A stretch of DNA of 64,000 nucleotides from Pedobacter ghigonis. GTDB taxonomy: Bacteria; Bacteroidota; Bacteroidia; Sphingobacteriales; Sphingobacteriaceae. A program made the translations under genes and the position numbers. How positions within the stretch are numbered: the stretch's first letter is position 1; each line of letters begins with the position of its first letter. The DNA is taken from contig NZ_CAESCM010000002.1 of assembly GCF_903166585.1 (NCBI RefSeq), positions 62,001 to 126,000 of the forward strand, given 5' to 3'. A model generated the notes under the pieces. It was not told where the DNA came from. It ran no database searches and was given only the letters and a program-made list of their open reading frames with translations. Shown one piece after another: positions 1 to 10,128 of this stretch.

Positions 1-1
1 C

Positions 2-1201
2 AAAGATTTCAAAAATATAGATCGCCCTACGGTGATCAGTGTGCTGGAAGAGGTTTTTCGTAGCATGTTGCGTAAGAAATACGGAACAGACGAAAACTGT
101 GACGTAATTGTGAACCCGGATAACGGGGATTTGGAGATCTGGAGAACAAGAAAAGTAATGGAAGATGGCTTTTCTGAAGATGATGATTTAGAAATCGAAC
201 TTGCTGATGTACACAAACTTGATCCAACCTTAGAAGTTGGCGATGATTATATCGAGCAGATTACTCTCGAAAGCTTCGGTCGCAGAGCAATTTTAGCGGC
301 ACGCCAAACACTCGTTTCTAAAGTATTGGAATTAGAGAAGGATGAAATCTTCAAAAAATATAAAGATCGCGTTGGTGAAATTGTAACCGGCGAAGTTTAT
401 CAGGTTTGGAAAAAAGAAACTTTGGTTTTAGATGATGAAGGTAACGAACTTTTAATGCCTAAAACAGAGCAGATCCCAGCTGATTATTTCAAAAAAGGTG
501 ATTCTGTAAAAGCAGTAATCTCTAAAGTGGAAATGATCAATGCCAATCCGAAAATTATCATTTCGAGAACTGCGCCTGAGTTTTTACAGCGCTTGTTCGA
601 GCTTGAGGTACCTGAGATTTTTGATGGTTTAATTACCGTTAAGAAAATTGTTCGCGAACCAGGAGAACGTGCTAAAGTTGCAGTAGAATCGTACGATGAT
701 CGTATTGATCCGGTTGGTGCATGTGTGGGTATGAAAGGATCGCGTATTCATGGTATCGTTCGCGAGTTGAAAAACGAAAATATTGATGTGATTAACTTCA
801 CAAACAACATCTCATTATATATTACCCGTGCTTTAAGCCCGGCTAAAATCACATCTATTAAATTGGATGACGAAACCAAACATGCATCGGTTTACTTAAA
901 ACCAGATCAGGTTTCGTTGGCAATCGGACGTGGCGGACATAACATTAAACTGGCCGGTAAATTAACCGGTTACGAAATTGATGTTTACCGTGAAGCTGGA
1001 GAAGAAAGCGACGAGGATGTGGATTTAGAAGAATTCTCAGATGAGATTGATAGCTGGATTATTGATGAATTAAAGGCTATCGGGTGCGATACTGCTAAGA
1101 GTGTTTTAGCACTTACAGTAGAAGATTTGGTAAAACGCACCGACTTAGAAGAAGAAACCATTAAAGAAGTGGTTCAGATTTTACAGTCAGAATTTGAATA
1201 A
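2..1201 (+). CDS. nusA: Transcription termination/antitermination factor NusA (5' end cut by window)
   Basis: NusA binds RNA polymerase and nascent RNA and modulates pausing, termination and antitermination. The reading frame is open to the window edge (codons before the GTG at 32 read KDFKNIDRPT), so the true start lies upstream and GTG 32 is internal. Visible in order: the N-terminal polymerase-binding domain, an S1 domain (around nt 365-560), a KH1 core with VGMKGSRIHGI (nt 725-757), a KH2 core with AIGRGGHNIKLAG (nt 920-958), then an acidic tail ending in a helix-hairpin-helix-like segment. infB follows after 60 bp on the same strand, the usual nusA-infB order. Identification is secure. 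Confidence 0.96.
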   Translation, partial: KDFKNIDRPTVISVLEEVFRSMLRKKYGTDENCDVIVNPDNGDLEIWRTRKVMEDGFSEDDDLEIELADVHKLDPTLEVGDDYIEQITLESFGRRAILAARQTLVSKVLELEKDEIFKKYKDRVGEIVTGEVYQVWKKETLVLDDEGNELLMPKTEQIPADYFKKGDSVKAVISKVEMINANPKIIISRTAPEFLQRLFELEVPEIFDGLITVKKIVREPGERAKVAVESYDDRIDPVGACVGMKGSRIHGIVRELKNENIDVINFTNNISLYITRALSPAKITSIKLDDETKHASVYLKPDQVSLAIGRGGHNIKLAGKLTGYEIDVYREAGEESDEDVDLEEFSDEIDSWIIDELKAIGCDTAKSVLALTVEDLVKRTDLEEETIKEVVQILQSEFE

Positions 1202-1261
1202 GTGGTGTAATTGCCAAATAAACACTACTTTTGTTTTATTATAAAAAATAACAGGAGCTAA

Positions 1262-4200
1262 ATGTCAGACGACAAACCAATCATTTTAATTAAAGCTATT
1301 AAAGAACTTAATATAGGCATGGGTACGGCCGTTGAGTTTTTAAACAAAAAGGGATTCTCTGCCGAGAAGAGCCCTATGTTTAAACTTACGGGTGAGATGT
1401 ATAATGCCTTATTAAAAGAGTATCAGGGAGATAAGATCGTAAGAGAAGAAGCCAAACAAATAGTGATTGGTAAAATACGTCGCGACGAGCCTGAAACTGA
1501 GAAGCCAGTAGAAGCGCCGAAGAAAAATACCGATTTTGAGAAAAATGAAGAGATTTTAATTAAAAATGCTCAGTCATTTACTCCTCCGGTAGAAAAACCA
1601 AAGGTGGTTGAAACACCTAAAGTGGAAACTCCGGCACCAACCCCTGCGGCAGCAGCGCCGGTTGCAGCACCAAAGGCTGAAGAAAAAGCTGATGAAAGCG
1701 CTTTACCAGGTGTTAAAATTGTAGGAAAGATCGATTTAAACGATCTGAACTCAAAAACACGTCCGGTTAAGAAAGATGAAACTCCGGCACCAGCAGCTCC
1801 GGCAGCGGCAACACCAGTTGAAAAAGCACCAGAGCCGGTAAAACCGGTAGAGCAGTCTAAAGCTGAAGAGAAACCAGTTGAGGTTAAAAAAGAAGAAACT
1901 TCTGTCCCGGCACCAACACCTGCTCCAGTAGCAGCTGCACCAGTTGCAAAAGAACCAGAAAAACCAGTTGAACAGCCTAAAGCAGAAGAAAAACCAGCAG
2001 AAGTTAAACCGGTAAGTAATGAGCCTGAAGTAATTAAGGCACGTACGGTTAAATTAACCGGTCCAAATATTATTGGTAAAATTGTTTTACCAACTACGCC
2101 TGACCGCAGAAACGGTCCGGTAGCTTCATCTAGCGATAGTGAAGCCGCTAAACGTAAGCGTAAACGCAAAAAGACTCCTGGAGCACCAGGGCAGCCAGGT
2201 CAACCTGGTGGTCATGGTCAGCAAGGACAAAATAATCCTGCAGGTCAGGGTGGGGCACCGGGTCAACCTCGTCAGCCTTACCAGGGCAACAGACCAGGTG
2301 GCGGTACGCCATACCAGGGTAACAGACCAGCCGGACAGGGCGGGACTCCTTATCAGGGCAATAGAAATAACAACAGACCAGGTTTCCAAAATAGAAATGC
2401 TACACCAAGCGGACCTAAAGAAGAGCCTACAGAGAAAGAGATTCAAGATCAGATTAAAGCAACACTTGCCCGTTTAAGTGGAGCAGGTAAATCTGGTAAA
2501 TTTGCGCAACGCGCTAAATTACGTCGTCAGAAACGTGATGATGTAGCCAGTAACGCTGAAGAAGCAGCAAACGAGCTTGAATCGCAATCGAAAATATTAA
2601 AAGTAACAGAATTTGTTACGGCTAATGAGCTGGCGAACATGATGGATGTACCGGTAACCAAAATTATTGGTACCTGTATGAGCTTAGGTATGTTCGTTTC
2701 CATTAACCAGCGTTTAGATGCTGAAACCTTAACCATTGTTGCTGATGAGTTTGGTTACGAAATCCAATTCGTTAAACCAGATGAAGAAGAAGATAATGTA
2801 ATTGAGGAAGAAGATAACGAAGAAGATTTAATCGAAAGAGCTCCGGTTGTTACGATTATGGGGCACGTCGATCACGGTAAAACCTCATTGCTGGATTATA
2901 TCCGTAAAGCAAATGTGGTAGCTGGTGAGGCGGGAGGGATTACCCAGCACATTGGTGCTTACATGGTAACTACCCCTTCTGGTAAAAAAGTAACCTTCTT
3001 AGATACGCCAGGTCACGAAGCCTTTACCGCGATGCGTGCACGTGGTGCTAAGGCGGCCGATATTGCCATTATTGTTATTGCTGCGGATGATGCGGTGATG
3101 CCTCAAACAAAAGAGGCGATTAACCATGCACAGGCAGCAGGCGTACCATTGGTATTTGCTTTTACCAAAATTGATAAACCAGGTGCAAACGGAGATAAGG
3201 TTCGTGAGCAGTTATCAGTAATGAATATTTTGGTGGAAGACTGGGGCGGGAAATATCAATCGCAGGAAATTTCGAGCAAAAGCGGCTTAAATGTAGATTT
3301 ACTTTTAGATAAAGTATTATTAGAAGCTGAGTTATTAGAACTAAAAGCCAATCCGAACAAACGTGCTACAGGTACGGTAATCGAATCGGCATTAGATAAA
3401 GGACGTGGTATTGTAACTACAGTACTGGTTCAAGGCGGTACTTTAAAAGTTGGAGATCCAATTTTAGCAGGTAGTTACAGCGGACGTGTAAAAGCGTTAA
3501 CCAACGAGCGTGGTGCTAAAGTAGATTCGGCAGGCCCTTCACAACCGGTACAGGTTTTGGGTATGCAGGGCGCACCTACAGCTGGCGATAGGTTTAATGC
3601 TTTAGAAAGTGAAACTGAAGCCCGTGATATTGCAAACAAACGGATGCAGTTACAGCGCGAACAAGGCTTACGTACGCAGAAACACATCACTTTGGATGAG
3701 ATCGGTCGTCGTTTAGCCATCGGTAACTTTAAAGAGCTTAACATCATCGTTAAAGGTGACGTGGATGGTTCTATCGAGGCCCTTGCCGATTCATTGTTAA
3801 AACTATCAACTGAGCAGATCCAGATCAATATCATCAGTAAAGGTGTTGGTCAGATTTCAGAATCTGATGTATTGTTAGCTTCGGCTTCGGATGCGATTAT
3901 TATCGGTTTCCAGGTTCGTCCATCAACAGGTGCACGTAAGTTAGCTGAAGCAGAGCAAATCGATATCCGTTTATATTCTATCATTTACGATGCAATCAAC
4001 GAGATTAAATCGGCAATGGAAGGTATGTTAGATCCGGAATTTGAAGAGAAAATTGTGGCTAACGTTGAGATTCGCGAAACATTCAAAATCACCAAAGTGG
4101 GTACCATTGCAGGTTGTATGGTATTGGATGGTAAGATTACCCGTAACAGCAAAATCCGTATTGTTAGAGATGGTGTTGTAGTTTACACAGGAGAGCTTGC

Positions 4201-4342
4201 ATCATTAAAACGCTTTAAAGATGATGTGAAAGAGGTGAACAAAGGTTACGAGTGTGGTTTAAATATCCAGAACTTTAACAACATCGAAGTTGGCGATATC
4301 GTTGAAGCCTACGAACAAGTAGAAGTAGCAAGAAAGCTGTAA
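1262..4342 (+). CDS. infB: Translation initiation factor IF-2
   Basis: IF-2 is the GTPase that brings initiator tRNA to the ribosome and promotes subunit joining. The 1026 residues hold an N-terminal IF2_N module (about 4-52), a long Pro/Ala/Lys/Glu-rich linker (about 60-400), a second IF2_N-like module (about 465-520), then the G domain with GHVDHGKT at 534-541, DTPGHEAF and a G4 motif reading TKID instead of the usual NKID, followed by EF-Tu-like and C-terminal domains. The linker contains three PYQGNR units at residues 339, 350 and 363. An AGGAG-like sequence precedes the ATG. It follows nusA and ends at a strong terminator. The size is large because of the linker, as in other Bacteroidota. 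Confidence 0.97.
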   Translation: MSDDKPIILIKAIKELNIGMGTAVEFLNKKGFSAEKSPMFKLTGEMYNALLKEYQGDKIVREEAKQIVIGKIRRDEPETEKPVEAPKKNTDFEKNEEILIKNAQSFTPPVEKPKVVETPKVETPAPTPAAAAPVAAPKAEEKADESALPGVKIVGKIDLNDLNSKTRPVKKDETPAPAAPAAATPVEKAPEPVKPVEQSKAEEKPVEVKKEETSVPAPTPAPVAAAPVAKEPEKPVEQPKAEEKPAEVKPVSNEPEVIKARTVKLTGPNIIGKIVLPTTPDRRNGPVASSSDSEAAKRKRKRKKTPGAPGQPGQPGGHGQQGQNNPAGQGGAPGQPRQPYQGNRPGGGTPYQGNRPAGQGGTPYQGNRNNNRPGFQNRNATPSGPKEEPTEKEIQDQIKATLARLSGAGKSGKFAQRAKLRRQKRDDVASNAEEAANELESQSKILKVTEFVTANELANMMDVPVTKIIGTCMSLGMFVSINQRLDAETLTIVADEFGYEIQFVKPDEEEDNVIEEEDNEEDLIERAPVVTIMGHVDHGKTSLLDYIRKANVVAGEAGGITQHIGAYMVTTPSGKKVTFLDTPGHEAFTAMRARGAKAADIAIIVIAADDAVMPQTKEAINHAQAAGVPLVFAFTKIDKPGANGDKVREQLSVMNILVEDWGGKYQSQEISSKSGLNVDLLLDKVLLEAELLELKANPNKRATGTVIESALDKGRGIVTTVLVQGGTLKVGDPILAGSYSGRVKALTNERGAKVDSAGPSQPVQVLGMQGAPTAGDRFNALESETEARDIANKRMQLQREQGLRTQKHITLDEIGRRLAIGNFKELNIIVKGDVDGSIEALADSLLKLSTEQIQINIISKGVGQISESDVLLASASDAIIIGFQVRPSTGARKLAEAEQIDIRLYSIIYDAINEIKSAMEGMLDPEFEEKIVANVEIRETFKITKVGTIAGCMVLDGKITRNSKIRIVRDGVVVYTGELASLKRFKDDVKEVNKGYECGLNIQNFNNIEVGDIVEAYEQVEVARKL

Positions 4343-4367
4343 TCAGTTTTCTTCAAATTATAAACGA

Positions 4368-4396
4368 GGGCATCAATAATATTGATGCCCTTTTTT
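4368..4396 (+). terminator. Rho-independent terminator after infB
   Basis: A perfect 10-bp stem (4368-4377 with 4381-4390, arms GGGCATCAAT / ATTGATGCCC), a 3-nt loop and six Ts directly after it. It lies 26 bp after the infB stop and closes the nusA-infB transcript. Confidence 0.93.
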
Positions 4397-4684
4397 GTTG
4401 TGGAGAGCAATTGTTTGTTCTTTTTGGAAATCTGATTGAATGATTATCTGATGAATCGGGATATTGTATAATTCAGCAATTTTATCAAGTTGCGATATGG
4501 CAAAATCTACTTCATTAATTTTAACAAATGGAAATGCTCCAGTAAATATGATTAAGAAAAGATACAGAAAACGAAATCAATGACTGTAATATTTTACGTA
4601 CATAAATGTTAAAAGAGTCCGGGGTTAATTCTAGACTCTTTTTTTTAGCGGATATTTGCCAGTTCATCTACCAAGACATATTTA
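4397..4684. other. Gene-free AT-rich stretch with a second terminator-like hairpin
   Basis: No convincing ORF is seen between the infB terminator and the acyltransferase start. The one clear structure is a 9-bp stem at 4611-4619 / 4634-4642 (AAAAGAGTC / GACTCTTTT) with a 14-nt loop, running into further Ts to 4646. It sits 38 bp before the next start codon, so it could be a terminator left from an earlier transcript or a leader structure acting on the acyltransferase gene. No leader peptide or riboswitch was recognised. Confidence 0.5.
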
Positions 4685-5773
4685 ATGGATATTGAAGTAA
4701 AGAAAGAAGCTACGCCTGTAAAAAAGAATTTTGATTTTGTTAATACCATCCGGTGCATATCCATGATGGGTATTGTATTTGAGCATAGCCACATTGTTCA
4801 GGCTCCTATGTATAATACGATGGGGGATACCATTGTGGAAGCAGGAGTTATACAGTTTTTTAAGTTCTCTACTGTAGCATTTTTTTTGATAGGAGGTTTC
4901 CTGATAAACCATAAATTTCAAGAATATTCGGCAGGCCAATATCTAAAGAACAGATTCAAAAATACAGTAAGTCCGTGGCTTTTTTGGATGTTTATCTTTA
5001 TTGCCATTACGATGCTGGATAGGTGCGTTGCTTTTCTTAAAGGAAGTGATGGTGGCTTAATGTTTACCAATTTCTGGGCTTATATCTCAGATTTTGTTTA
5101 CCGGGTATTGTTCTTTAGCCTATATTGGTTTATCCTTAATTTTTTAATCTGTATTACCTTATTGCTCGTATTTAAAAAATATCTTTATAAGTATTGGCTT
5201 GGGGTATTTTTCGGACTGATTTCGCTTGTGTATAGTGTGAATTTATATTTTAAGTGGTTTGAAACCACGCATACTTCTGCTCTTTTTGGCTTTGTGTTCT
5301 ATTTATGGCTTGGTGTATACTTAAACAGATATTATGCAGAGGTAAAGAAGTTTGTAAAAGAAACACCATGGTTAATCTGGATATTTTGTTTAGTATTAAC
5401 CTTTGCGCTGGGCATTGGAGAATCTGTAATCCTTATTAAATTGGGAAGTAAAGATGCTTACAATACGCTTCGTATAACAAATATTATTTATTCATTTGTA
5501 GCCTTTGGAGTTTTACTTAAAATAGGAAGTATTAAGGTACTTGATCGCCTTAAACCTCGCGAAACTACATTTGGGATATATCTGTTGCATAGTATTGTAA
5601 TCGAAAGACTTTTGCCTTTAATTTTTCAGCCATTAAAATTAGATGTGGAACATTATAATGTTTACGAAAATACAGGATTGTTAGTCTTTAGATTTTTAAT
5701 AGCTTATTCTATCAGCTATTTATTATCTGCAGTACTTATCAAAACCAGAATGAAATGGACTGTTGGGCAGTAA
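4685..5773 (+). CDS. Membrane acyltransferase, acyltransferase-3 family
   Basis: This is a 362-residue integral membrane protein of the OafA/WecH type, which transfers acyl groups (often acetyl) to sugars of surface glycans. The N-terminus is a charged cytoplasmic tail, then FDFVNTIRCISMMGI and FEHSH, matching the family's first helix with its conserved Arg and His. About ten hydrophobic segments follow. It opens a cluster of glycosyltransferase genes, which supports a role in decorating a surface polysaccharide. Its stop codon is one base away from the stop of the convergent glycosyltransferase gene. The substrate cannot be read from the sequence. Confidence 0.82.
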   Translation: MDIEVKKEATPVKKNFDFVNTIRCISMMGIVFEHSHIVQAPMYNTMGDTIVEAGVIQFFKFSTVAFFLIGGFLINHKFQEYSAGQYLKNRFKNTVSPWLFWMFIFIAITMLDRCVAFLKGSDGGLMFTNFWAYISDFVYRVLFFSLYWFILNFLICITLLLVFKKYLYKYWLGVFFGLISLVYSVNLYFKWFETTHTSALFGFVFYLWLGVYLNRYYAEVKKFVKETPWLIWIFCLVLTFALGIGESVILIKLGSKDAYNTLRITNIIYSFVAFGVLLKIGSIKVLDRLKPRETTFGIYLLHSIVIERLLPLIFQPLKLDVEHYNVYENTGLLVFRFLIAYSISYLLSAVLIKTRMKWTVGQ

Positions 5774-5774
5774 T

Positions 5775-6782
5775 CTAGTCTAAAATTTGTTTAAGACTGT
5801 TTTTTGCTGCCCTTCTAAATTTCTTAAAATTGAAATAGTTCCTTTCGAATATCTCGGTTTTAAAGTACCATTTTAAGTTCAGACCATTAATCTGGTCAGA
5901 TATTAAAATCTCTATCCATTTATTAAACAGAAAACGATTAAATCGTTCTGGGTTATATCTTTTAGAAATATTGTTAGCTAATTTAAGCTCATGGAACAGG
6001 TTTAAATAATCACCTAAGTGTGTTTTGCTGAGACTCCAGTTAAACAATTCAACATGTAAATTAATCCACTTTGGATGATTGGTTAAGCCAATACGCTCTT
6101 GCATACTACCGATAATTTTTCTCTCATTTGCGAGTCTTATATCTAGGTTTAATGAAGAGGTATTATTGCTATGGATACGATAATCGACAAGTGTTTCATT
6201 CAGGTTTGCAACCTGATACTTCTCTGCCATTCGTATAAAGAGGTCAAAATCTTCGGATATTGTATAGTTTTGGTAACCCCCAAGTTCGGTAAAAACATTG
6301 GTTTTAAACATCGTTGTAGAATTAACGAAAGGATTTCCAAACAACATAAATAAATCAACCGTATTATCTATCGGTACCATTAGTTTTGTTCCTTTTTTTT
6401 CGCTGTGCTCATTAATTATCGCTGCATGACCACCACATAGTACTACATCTGGATTAGCCAGAAGATACTCGTACTGAAGTTTAAGTCTATTGGGATAAGC
6501 AATATCATCTGCATCCAATATCGCAATATATTCGCCCTTGGCCAAAGTTAACAAGAGGTTTCTTGTATAAATCAAGCCTTTATTACCTTCATTCTGTATC
6601 AGTCTTATTCTTTCATCATTAAATGATTTAACAATCGAAACAGTATCGTCAGTAGAACCGTCATCTACAACAATCAATTCAAAATCAGGGAAACTTTGGA
6701 TTAATATGCTATTTATGGAATGTTTGATAAAATCTGCCTGATTGTAAGCAGCCATAAATACAGTTATTTTTGGTTGTCCCAT
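5775..6782 (-). CDS. Glycosyltransferase family 2
   Basis: A 335-residue GT-A fold transferase expected to add a sugar from a nucleotide-sugar donor. The N-terminus reads KITVFMAAYNQADF, then LIVVDDGSTDDTV (donor binding) and AILDADDIAYP with the DxD-type metal site. I place the start at the ATG at 6782 (MGQPKITV) rather than at a TTG nine bases upstream, because the fold begins immediately after it. It converges on the acyltransferase with a 1-bp gap and diverges from the GT4 gene at 6929. Acceptor and donor are unknown. Confidence 0.87.
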   Translation of the reverse strand: MGQPKITVFMAAYNQADFIKHSINSILIQSFPDFELIVVDDGSTDDTVSIVKSFNDERIRLIQNEGNKGLIYTRNLLLTLAKGEYIAILDADDIAYPNRLKLQYEYLLANPDVVLCGGHAAIINEHSEKKGTKLMVPIDNTVDLFMLFGNPFVNSTTMFKTNVFTELGGYQNYTISEDFDLFIRMAEKYQVANLNETLVDYRIHSNNTSSLNLDIRLANERKIIGSMQERIGLTNHPKWINLHVELFNWSLSKTHLGDYLNLFHELKLANNISKRYNPERFNRFLFNKWIEILISDQINGLNLKWYFKTEIFERNYFNFKKFRRAAKNSLKQILD

Positions 6783-6928
6783 TATTTGCAAAATAGATAA
6801 ATTTGAACTTAAGTAATTAGTTCCAAATATACCAACAAACTAGTGTGGTGTAAATGCAATTACATTATTTATGCTTTAATTTGCATATCCTGTAAAAAAA
6901 ATAAGGTTACTTTTATAACGGAGATTAG

Positions 6929-8038
6929 ATGAAGAAAATATTGTTTATAACGCATAACCTAGGTAGAACAGGTTCAGAAATGTTGCTTTGGTACTCTTTA
7001 ACCAATTTAAACAAAGAGAAGTTTTTGCCCCTTTTATTTACCAAAGATAAAGGTGTGCTTGTTGATGAACTGCCTGGTGAAATTAAACATTTCTTACCCT
7101 ATAAAAAAAATCCGAAAAGATCTTTAAGGCTTTTGAGGTCTATTTTAAAGATCTTTAAAATAGATTCTTTAGCATATCAGCTAAGCCAGATACATAAAAA
7201 AAACAAAGTGGATTTTTGGTATGTAAACACGATTGTAATTCCTGAGGTTTATCCAATAGCGAAGAAATTGGGGGTTAAAGTGATCACGCATGCGCATGAG
7301 TTACCATTAGCTTATAACTTTGTTTCTTATACCGATTTAGAAACAATTGTATCTTCATCAGCAGCTTTAATTGGCTGTTCGGAAGCTGTATGCGAAAAGA
7401 TTAGTAATATGGGTAGGCCTGATGTGAACTTGCTGTATGGATTTATCGATAAATCTAAAATAGTTTGTACAAAAACTGCCGAGGAAGTAAAAGCAAATAC
7501 TGGTTTTAAGGATCAGGATTTTGTTTGGGCAATTTCTGGTAAAACATCTTTGATAAAAGGGGTTGATTTTTTGGTTTTATTACTCCGGGAACTTCCAGAG
7601 GATATAAAAATTATCTGGATTGGCGGAGAGGAAAATACCGGAATATACTATTATGCTAAAAAGGCAGTTGAAAATATATATCCTGGTAGAGTTAAATTTT
7701 TGGGTGCGCAGAGTACAGAATACTATAACTACCTTAATTCTGCCGATGGCTTTTTATTATTGTCGAGGGAAGATTCATTCCCTTTGGTAATGTTAGAAGC
7801 GGCATCGCTGGGCAAGCCAATTGTTGGTTTTAATTCTGGAGGAATCAGCGAATTTGTAAAAGAGAACACCGGGATTGTTGTAGATTCATGGAGGGCAAAA
7901 GATTTAGCAGAAGCCATGATGGCGGTTAAAAATAACCCCGAAAGGTTTAACGTAGAAGAAATAAAGCGGCAAGCCTCTGGTTATGAAGTAAAAAAACAGG
8001 TGTCGATTTTGGAAAATATACTGGATAGTGTAAGTTAA
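6929..8038 (+). CDS. Glycosyltransferase family 4 (GT-B)
   Basis: A 369-residue GT-B fold glycosyltransferase. The N-terminus ILFITHNLGRTGSEMLL has the Gly-rich loop of the acceptor domain. The C-terminal half has SGKTSLIKGVDFLV and the donor-site region LLLSREDSFPLVMLEAASLG with the E-x7-E pattern of retaining GT4 enzymes. A CGGAG sequence lies about 6 nt before the ATG, one of the few Shine-Dalgarno-like sites here. It is the only plus-strand glycosyltransferase in the cluster, so it probably has its own promoter in the 146-bp divergent gap. Donor and acceptor are unknown. Confidence 0.87.
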   Translation: MKKILFITHNLGRTGSEMLLWYSLTNLNKEKFLPLLFTKDKGVLVDELPGEIKHFLPYKKNPKRSLRLLRSILKIFKIDSLAYQLSQIHKKNKVDFWYVNTIVIPEVYPIAKKLGVKVITHAHELPLAYNFVSYTDLETIVSSSAALIGCSEAVCEKISNMGRPDVNLLYGFIDKSKIVCTKTAEEVKANTGFKDQDFVWAISGKTSLIKGVDFLVLLLRELPEDIKIIWIGGEENTGIYYYAKKAVENIYPGRVKFLGAQSTEYYNYLNSADGFLLLSREDSFPLVMLEAASLGKPIVGFNSGGISEFVKENTGIVVDSWRAKDLAEAMMAVKNNPERFNVEEIKRQASGYEVKKQVSILENILDSVS

Positions 8039-8086
8039 TATTATTCCGGATCGATCACCGGTATTTTTAAATTATTATGTTTCGGG

Positions 8087-9205
8087 TTATGCGGATTCCA
8101 GTCCGTTTTTTAACGCCTGTAAATAACGGTGACCATATTGCTGATCGGGTTCTAAATGACAACCTTCTGCCCATTCGTTCCAGGCGTTTACAAAAAATAA
8201 TCGCTCTTCGCCATTAAAATGCTCATTAGTATATTGGGCAGTTTTTGTAACCCATTCCTGGAATTTATCAGGACTTGAGTTTACAAAAACAGTTGCATCT
8301 TTAGCCCTTCTTGCCGAATTATCCCAGCTCGGAAAAATAGAACGGAAGTATTTATAGGGTTTGGGCGCTTTTTTCTCCATTTTATCAACTATTTCTTCAT
8401 AGTCGAATACTTTATTGGCAAGCAGGCCATTCTCCTTTATTGCGGTTTTGTGAAGTAGTTTTCTGAAAAAATGGTTAACCGGTTCTTTTTTACTGTATTT
8501 CTGTAAAGGGATTGAAAAATCGGGTGCAAATTCCATACTGGCATCAAAATCATGGCCTTTAGGATCGAAATCTCTCTTGAAGTTTTCTACCCTGATCAGG
8601 TAGAGGTCTTCAAAACCAGCTTTTTTTGCCTCTTCCCGCCATATTTTTACTGCCTCATTGATATTTGGATGAAGTTCTGACCGATACATTAAATAAACGG
8701 GCTTACCATCAATTTTGATATATCTCTCATCCTTGAAAAATGGCATCAGGTATTGGATATGTTCAAGGTCGTCTTTTAAGTCATATTCCTGCTTAATTAA
8801 AACATCTGCTTCCAATCCATCCCAGCGTCTTGTCCAGTTTTCATTCGCCCAACATAAACAAAAAGGGAAATCAGGTTTTTTCGATTTTAACATTTGTTCT
8901 AATGGGCTTTCCATTAAAAGTTTTCCATTAAACCAGTAGTGGTAAAAACAGAAACCATAAACCCCATAAGCTTTTGCAAGGGCAGCCTGTTCAATCATGG
9001 TATCTAATAACCTAAGGTCGTAAAAGCCTAAATCTGTTGGCAGATGGGGTTGATAATGCCCTTTGAATTTTGGTTTCGATTTGGTAACGTTCGTCCATTC
9101 TGTAAATCCTTTTCCCCACCATTCGTCATTTTCTTTAAAAGGGTGGAATTGTGGCAGGTAAAGCGCTATGGCCTTCAGGTTATTTTTGCTGGTAGAATTT
9201 TGCAT
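8087..9205 (-). CDS. WbsX-type glycan protein (glycosyltransferase WbsX / GH99-like family)
   Basis: The 372 residues match the WbsX family found in O-antigen and capsule loci: KAIALYLPQFHPFKENDEWW, GFTEWTNV, then PHLPTDLGFYDLR, YHYWFNGK, FCLCWANENWTRRWDG and, near the C-terminus, NAWNEWAEGCHLEPD. Members are annotated as glycosyltransferases but resemble GH99-like TIM-barrel hydrolases, so the chemistry is uncertain. There is no signal peptide, consistent with cytoplasmic glycan assembly. The gene is 12 bp downstream of the minus-strand gene that starts at 10114 and probably shares its transcript. Confidence 0.82.
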   Translation of the reverse strand: MQNSTSKNNLKAIALYLPQFHPFKENDEWWGKGFTEWTNVTKSKPKFKGHYQPHLPTDLGFYDLRLLDTMIEQAALAKAYGVYGFCFYHYWFNGKLLMESPLEQMLKSKKPDFPFCLCWANENWTRRWDGLEADVLIKQEYDLKDDLEHIQYLMPFFKDERYIKIDGKPVYLMYRSELHPNINEAVKIWREEAKKAGFEDLYLIRVENFKRDFDPKGHDFDASMEFAPDFSIPLQKYSKKEPVNHFFRKLLHKTAIKENGLLANKVFDYEEIVDKMEKKAPKPYKYFRSIFPSWDNSARRAKDATVFVNSSPDKFQEWVTKTAQYTNEHFNGEERLFFVNAWNEWAEGCHLEPDQQYGHRYLQALKNGLESA

Positions 9206-9217
9206 AAACTATTGATG

Positions 9218-10114
9218 TTAATGTCCCATTTTTAAAGCGAAATTAAATCGGCTGATAAGATTTCTCTTTTTTAAATCGGGGAAAAAATATGGGTAATTTT
9301 TGATCATCTGAGCGACCAGAAATGTATTGTATCTGCTCTTTTTTGTAAAGCTTTTATATAATCCATTAATAAGCTGTCTATCTTCTGTACTAAGGTTTGC
9401 ATAATCTTTTAAAATTTCCAGATTTTTTGTTTTTTCTAAAAAACGGGCCTCATTTTGTTTCTCGGAATTGGCCTGTTCTTCTTTATTCATCACAGAACTG
9501 CTGTGGATTCTGTGCCGCGTTAGATTTTTATTTAGATAAGCAATTTTTTGGTGATATAATGCAATGAAGCCCATCCACCAATCATAATAACCCTCATTAG
9601 GAATTGGTAATATATAGGTAGTTAAGGTGCGTTTAAAAAGCACAGTATGGCCAGTAACAAAGTTATAAAAAAGTAAGCTCCTGAAATCTCTCTTACCAAG
9701 CTCAAAATTTTGTTGAAGCAATGTTTTATCTAAAAGATTATTCTGCTCATCTACAAATACCGAATTGGAAAAAATAAGCCAGTTTTCTCCGATGTGGTTA
9801 AGCAAGAGTTCCAGTTTATTTAATTCCCATATATCATCCTGATCGCTGATTGCGATGTAATCGCCTGTGGTTAGGGCTATTGCTTTTTCAAAATTCTTGT
9901 TAAAACCTAGATTTTTCTCGTTTTGATATAATTTAATTTGAGGGTAGGATTTTTCAAAGGTTTTTAACATACTTATGGTATCGTCTGTTGAACCATCATC
10001 AACTATAACAACCTCAATATTTTTATAGGTTTGGTTTAAGATGCTTGTTAACTGCTCATGCAGGTATTTAGCTCCGTTGTAGGTGCATAGTGCTATCGAA
10101 ATCAGCGGTTTCAT
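9218..10114 (-). CDS. Glycosyltransferase family 2
   Basis: A 298-residue GT-A transferase with ISIALCTYNGAKYLHEQL, VVIVDDGSTDDTI and the metal site ISDQDDIW. The pattern resembles rhamnosyl- and O-antigen-type GT2 enzymes. It lies 14 bp after the gene ending at 10129 and 12 bp before the WbsX gene, in a minus-strand run from 13787 to 8087. The donor sugar cannot be inferred. Confidence 0.88.
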   Translation of the reverse strand: MKPLISIALCTYNGAKYLHEQLTSILNQTYKNIEVVIVDDGSTDDTISMLKTFEKSYPQIKLYQNEKNLGFNKNFEKAIALTTGDYIAISDQDDIWELNKLELLLNHIGENWLIFSNSVFVDEQNNLLDKTLLQQNFELGKRDFRSLLFYNFVTGHTVLFKRTLTTYILPIPNEGYYDWWMGFIALYHQKIAYLNKNLTRHRIHSSSVMNKEEQANSEKQNEARFLEKTKNLEILKDYANLSTEDRQLINGLYKSFTKKSRYNTFLVAQMIKNYPYFFPDLKKRNLISRFNFALKMGH

Positions 10115-10128
10115 TGGCAGAAATGGAT

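Noticed and set aside
1570..2169. 199-codon ORF antisense to infB
   Set aside because: It is the complement of the low-complexity Pro/Ala/Lys/Glu linker, gives a Ser/Ala/Gly/Thr-rich product and has no start context; infB is certain.
2126..2477. Overlapping ORFs in both directions inside the infB linker
   Set aside because: Repetitive composition keeps other frames open; no independent coding evidence.
4400..4610. Possible gene remnant or riboswitch before the acyltransferase
   Set aside because: No frame of useful length and no known riboswitch pattern; only AT-rich sequence seen.
8039..8086. CCGG...CCGG with T-run as a terminator between converging genes
   Set aside because: Only four base pairs around an eight-base loop; too weak to call.
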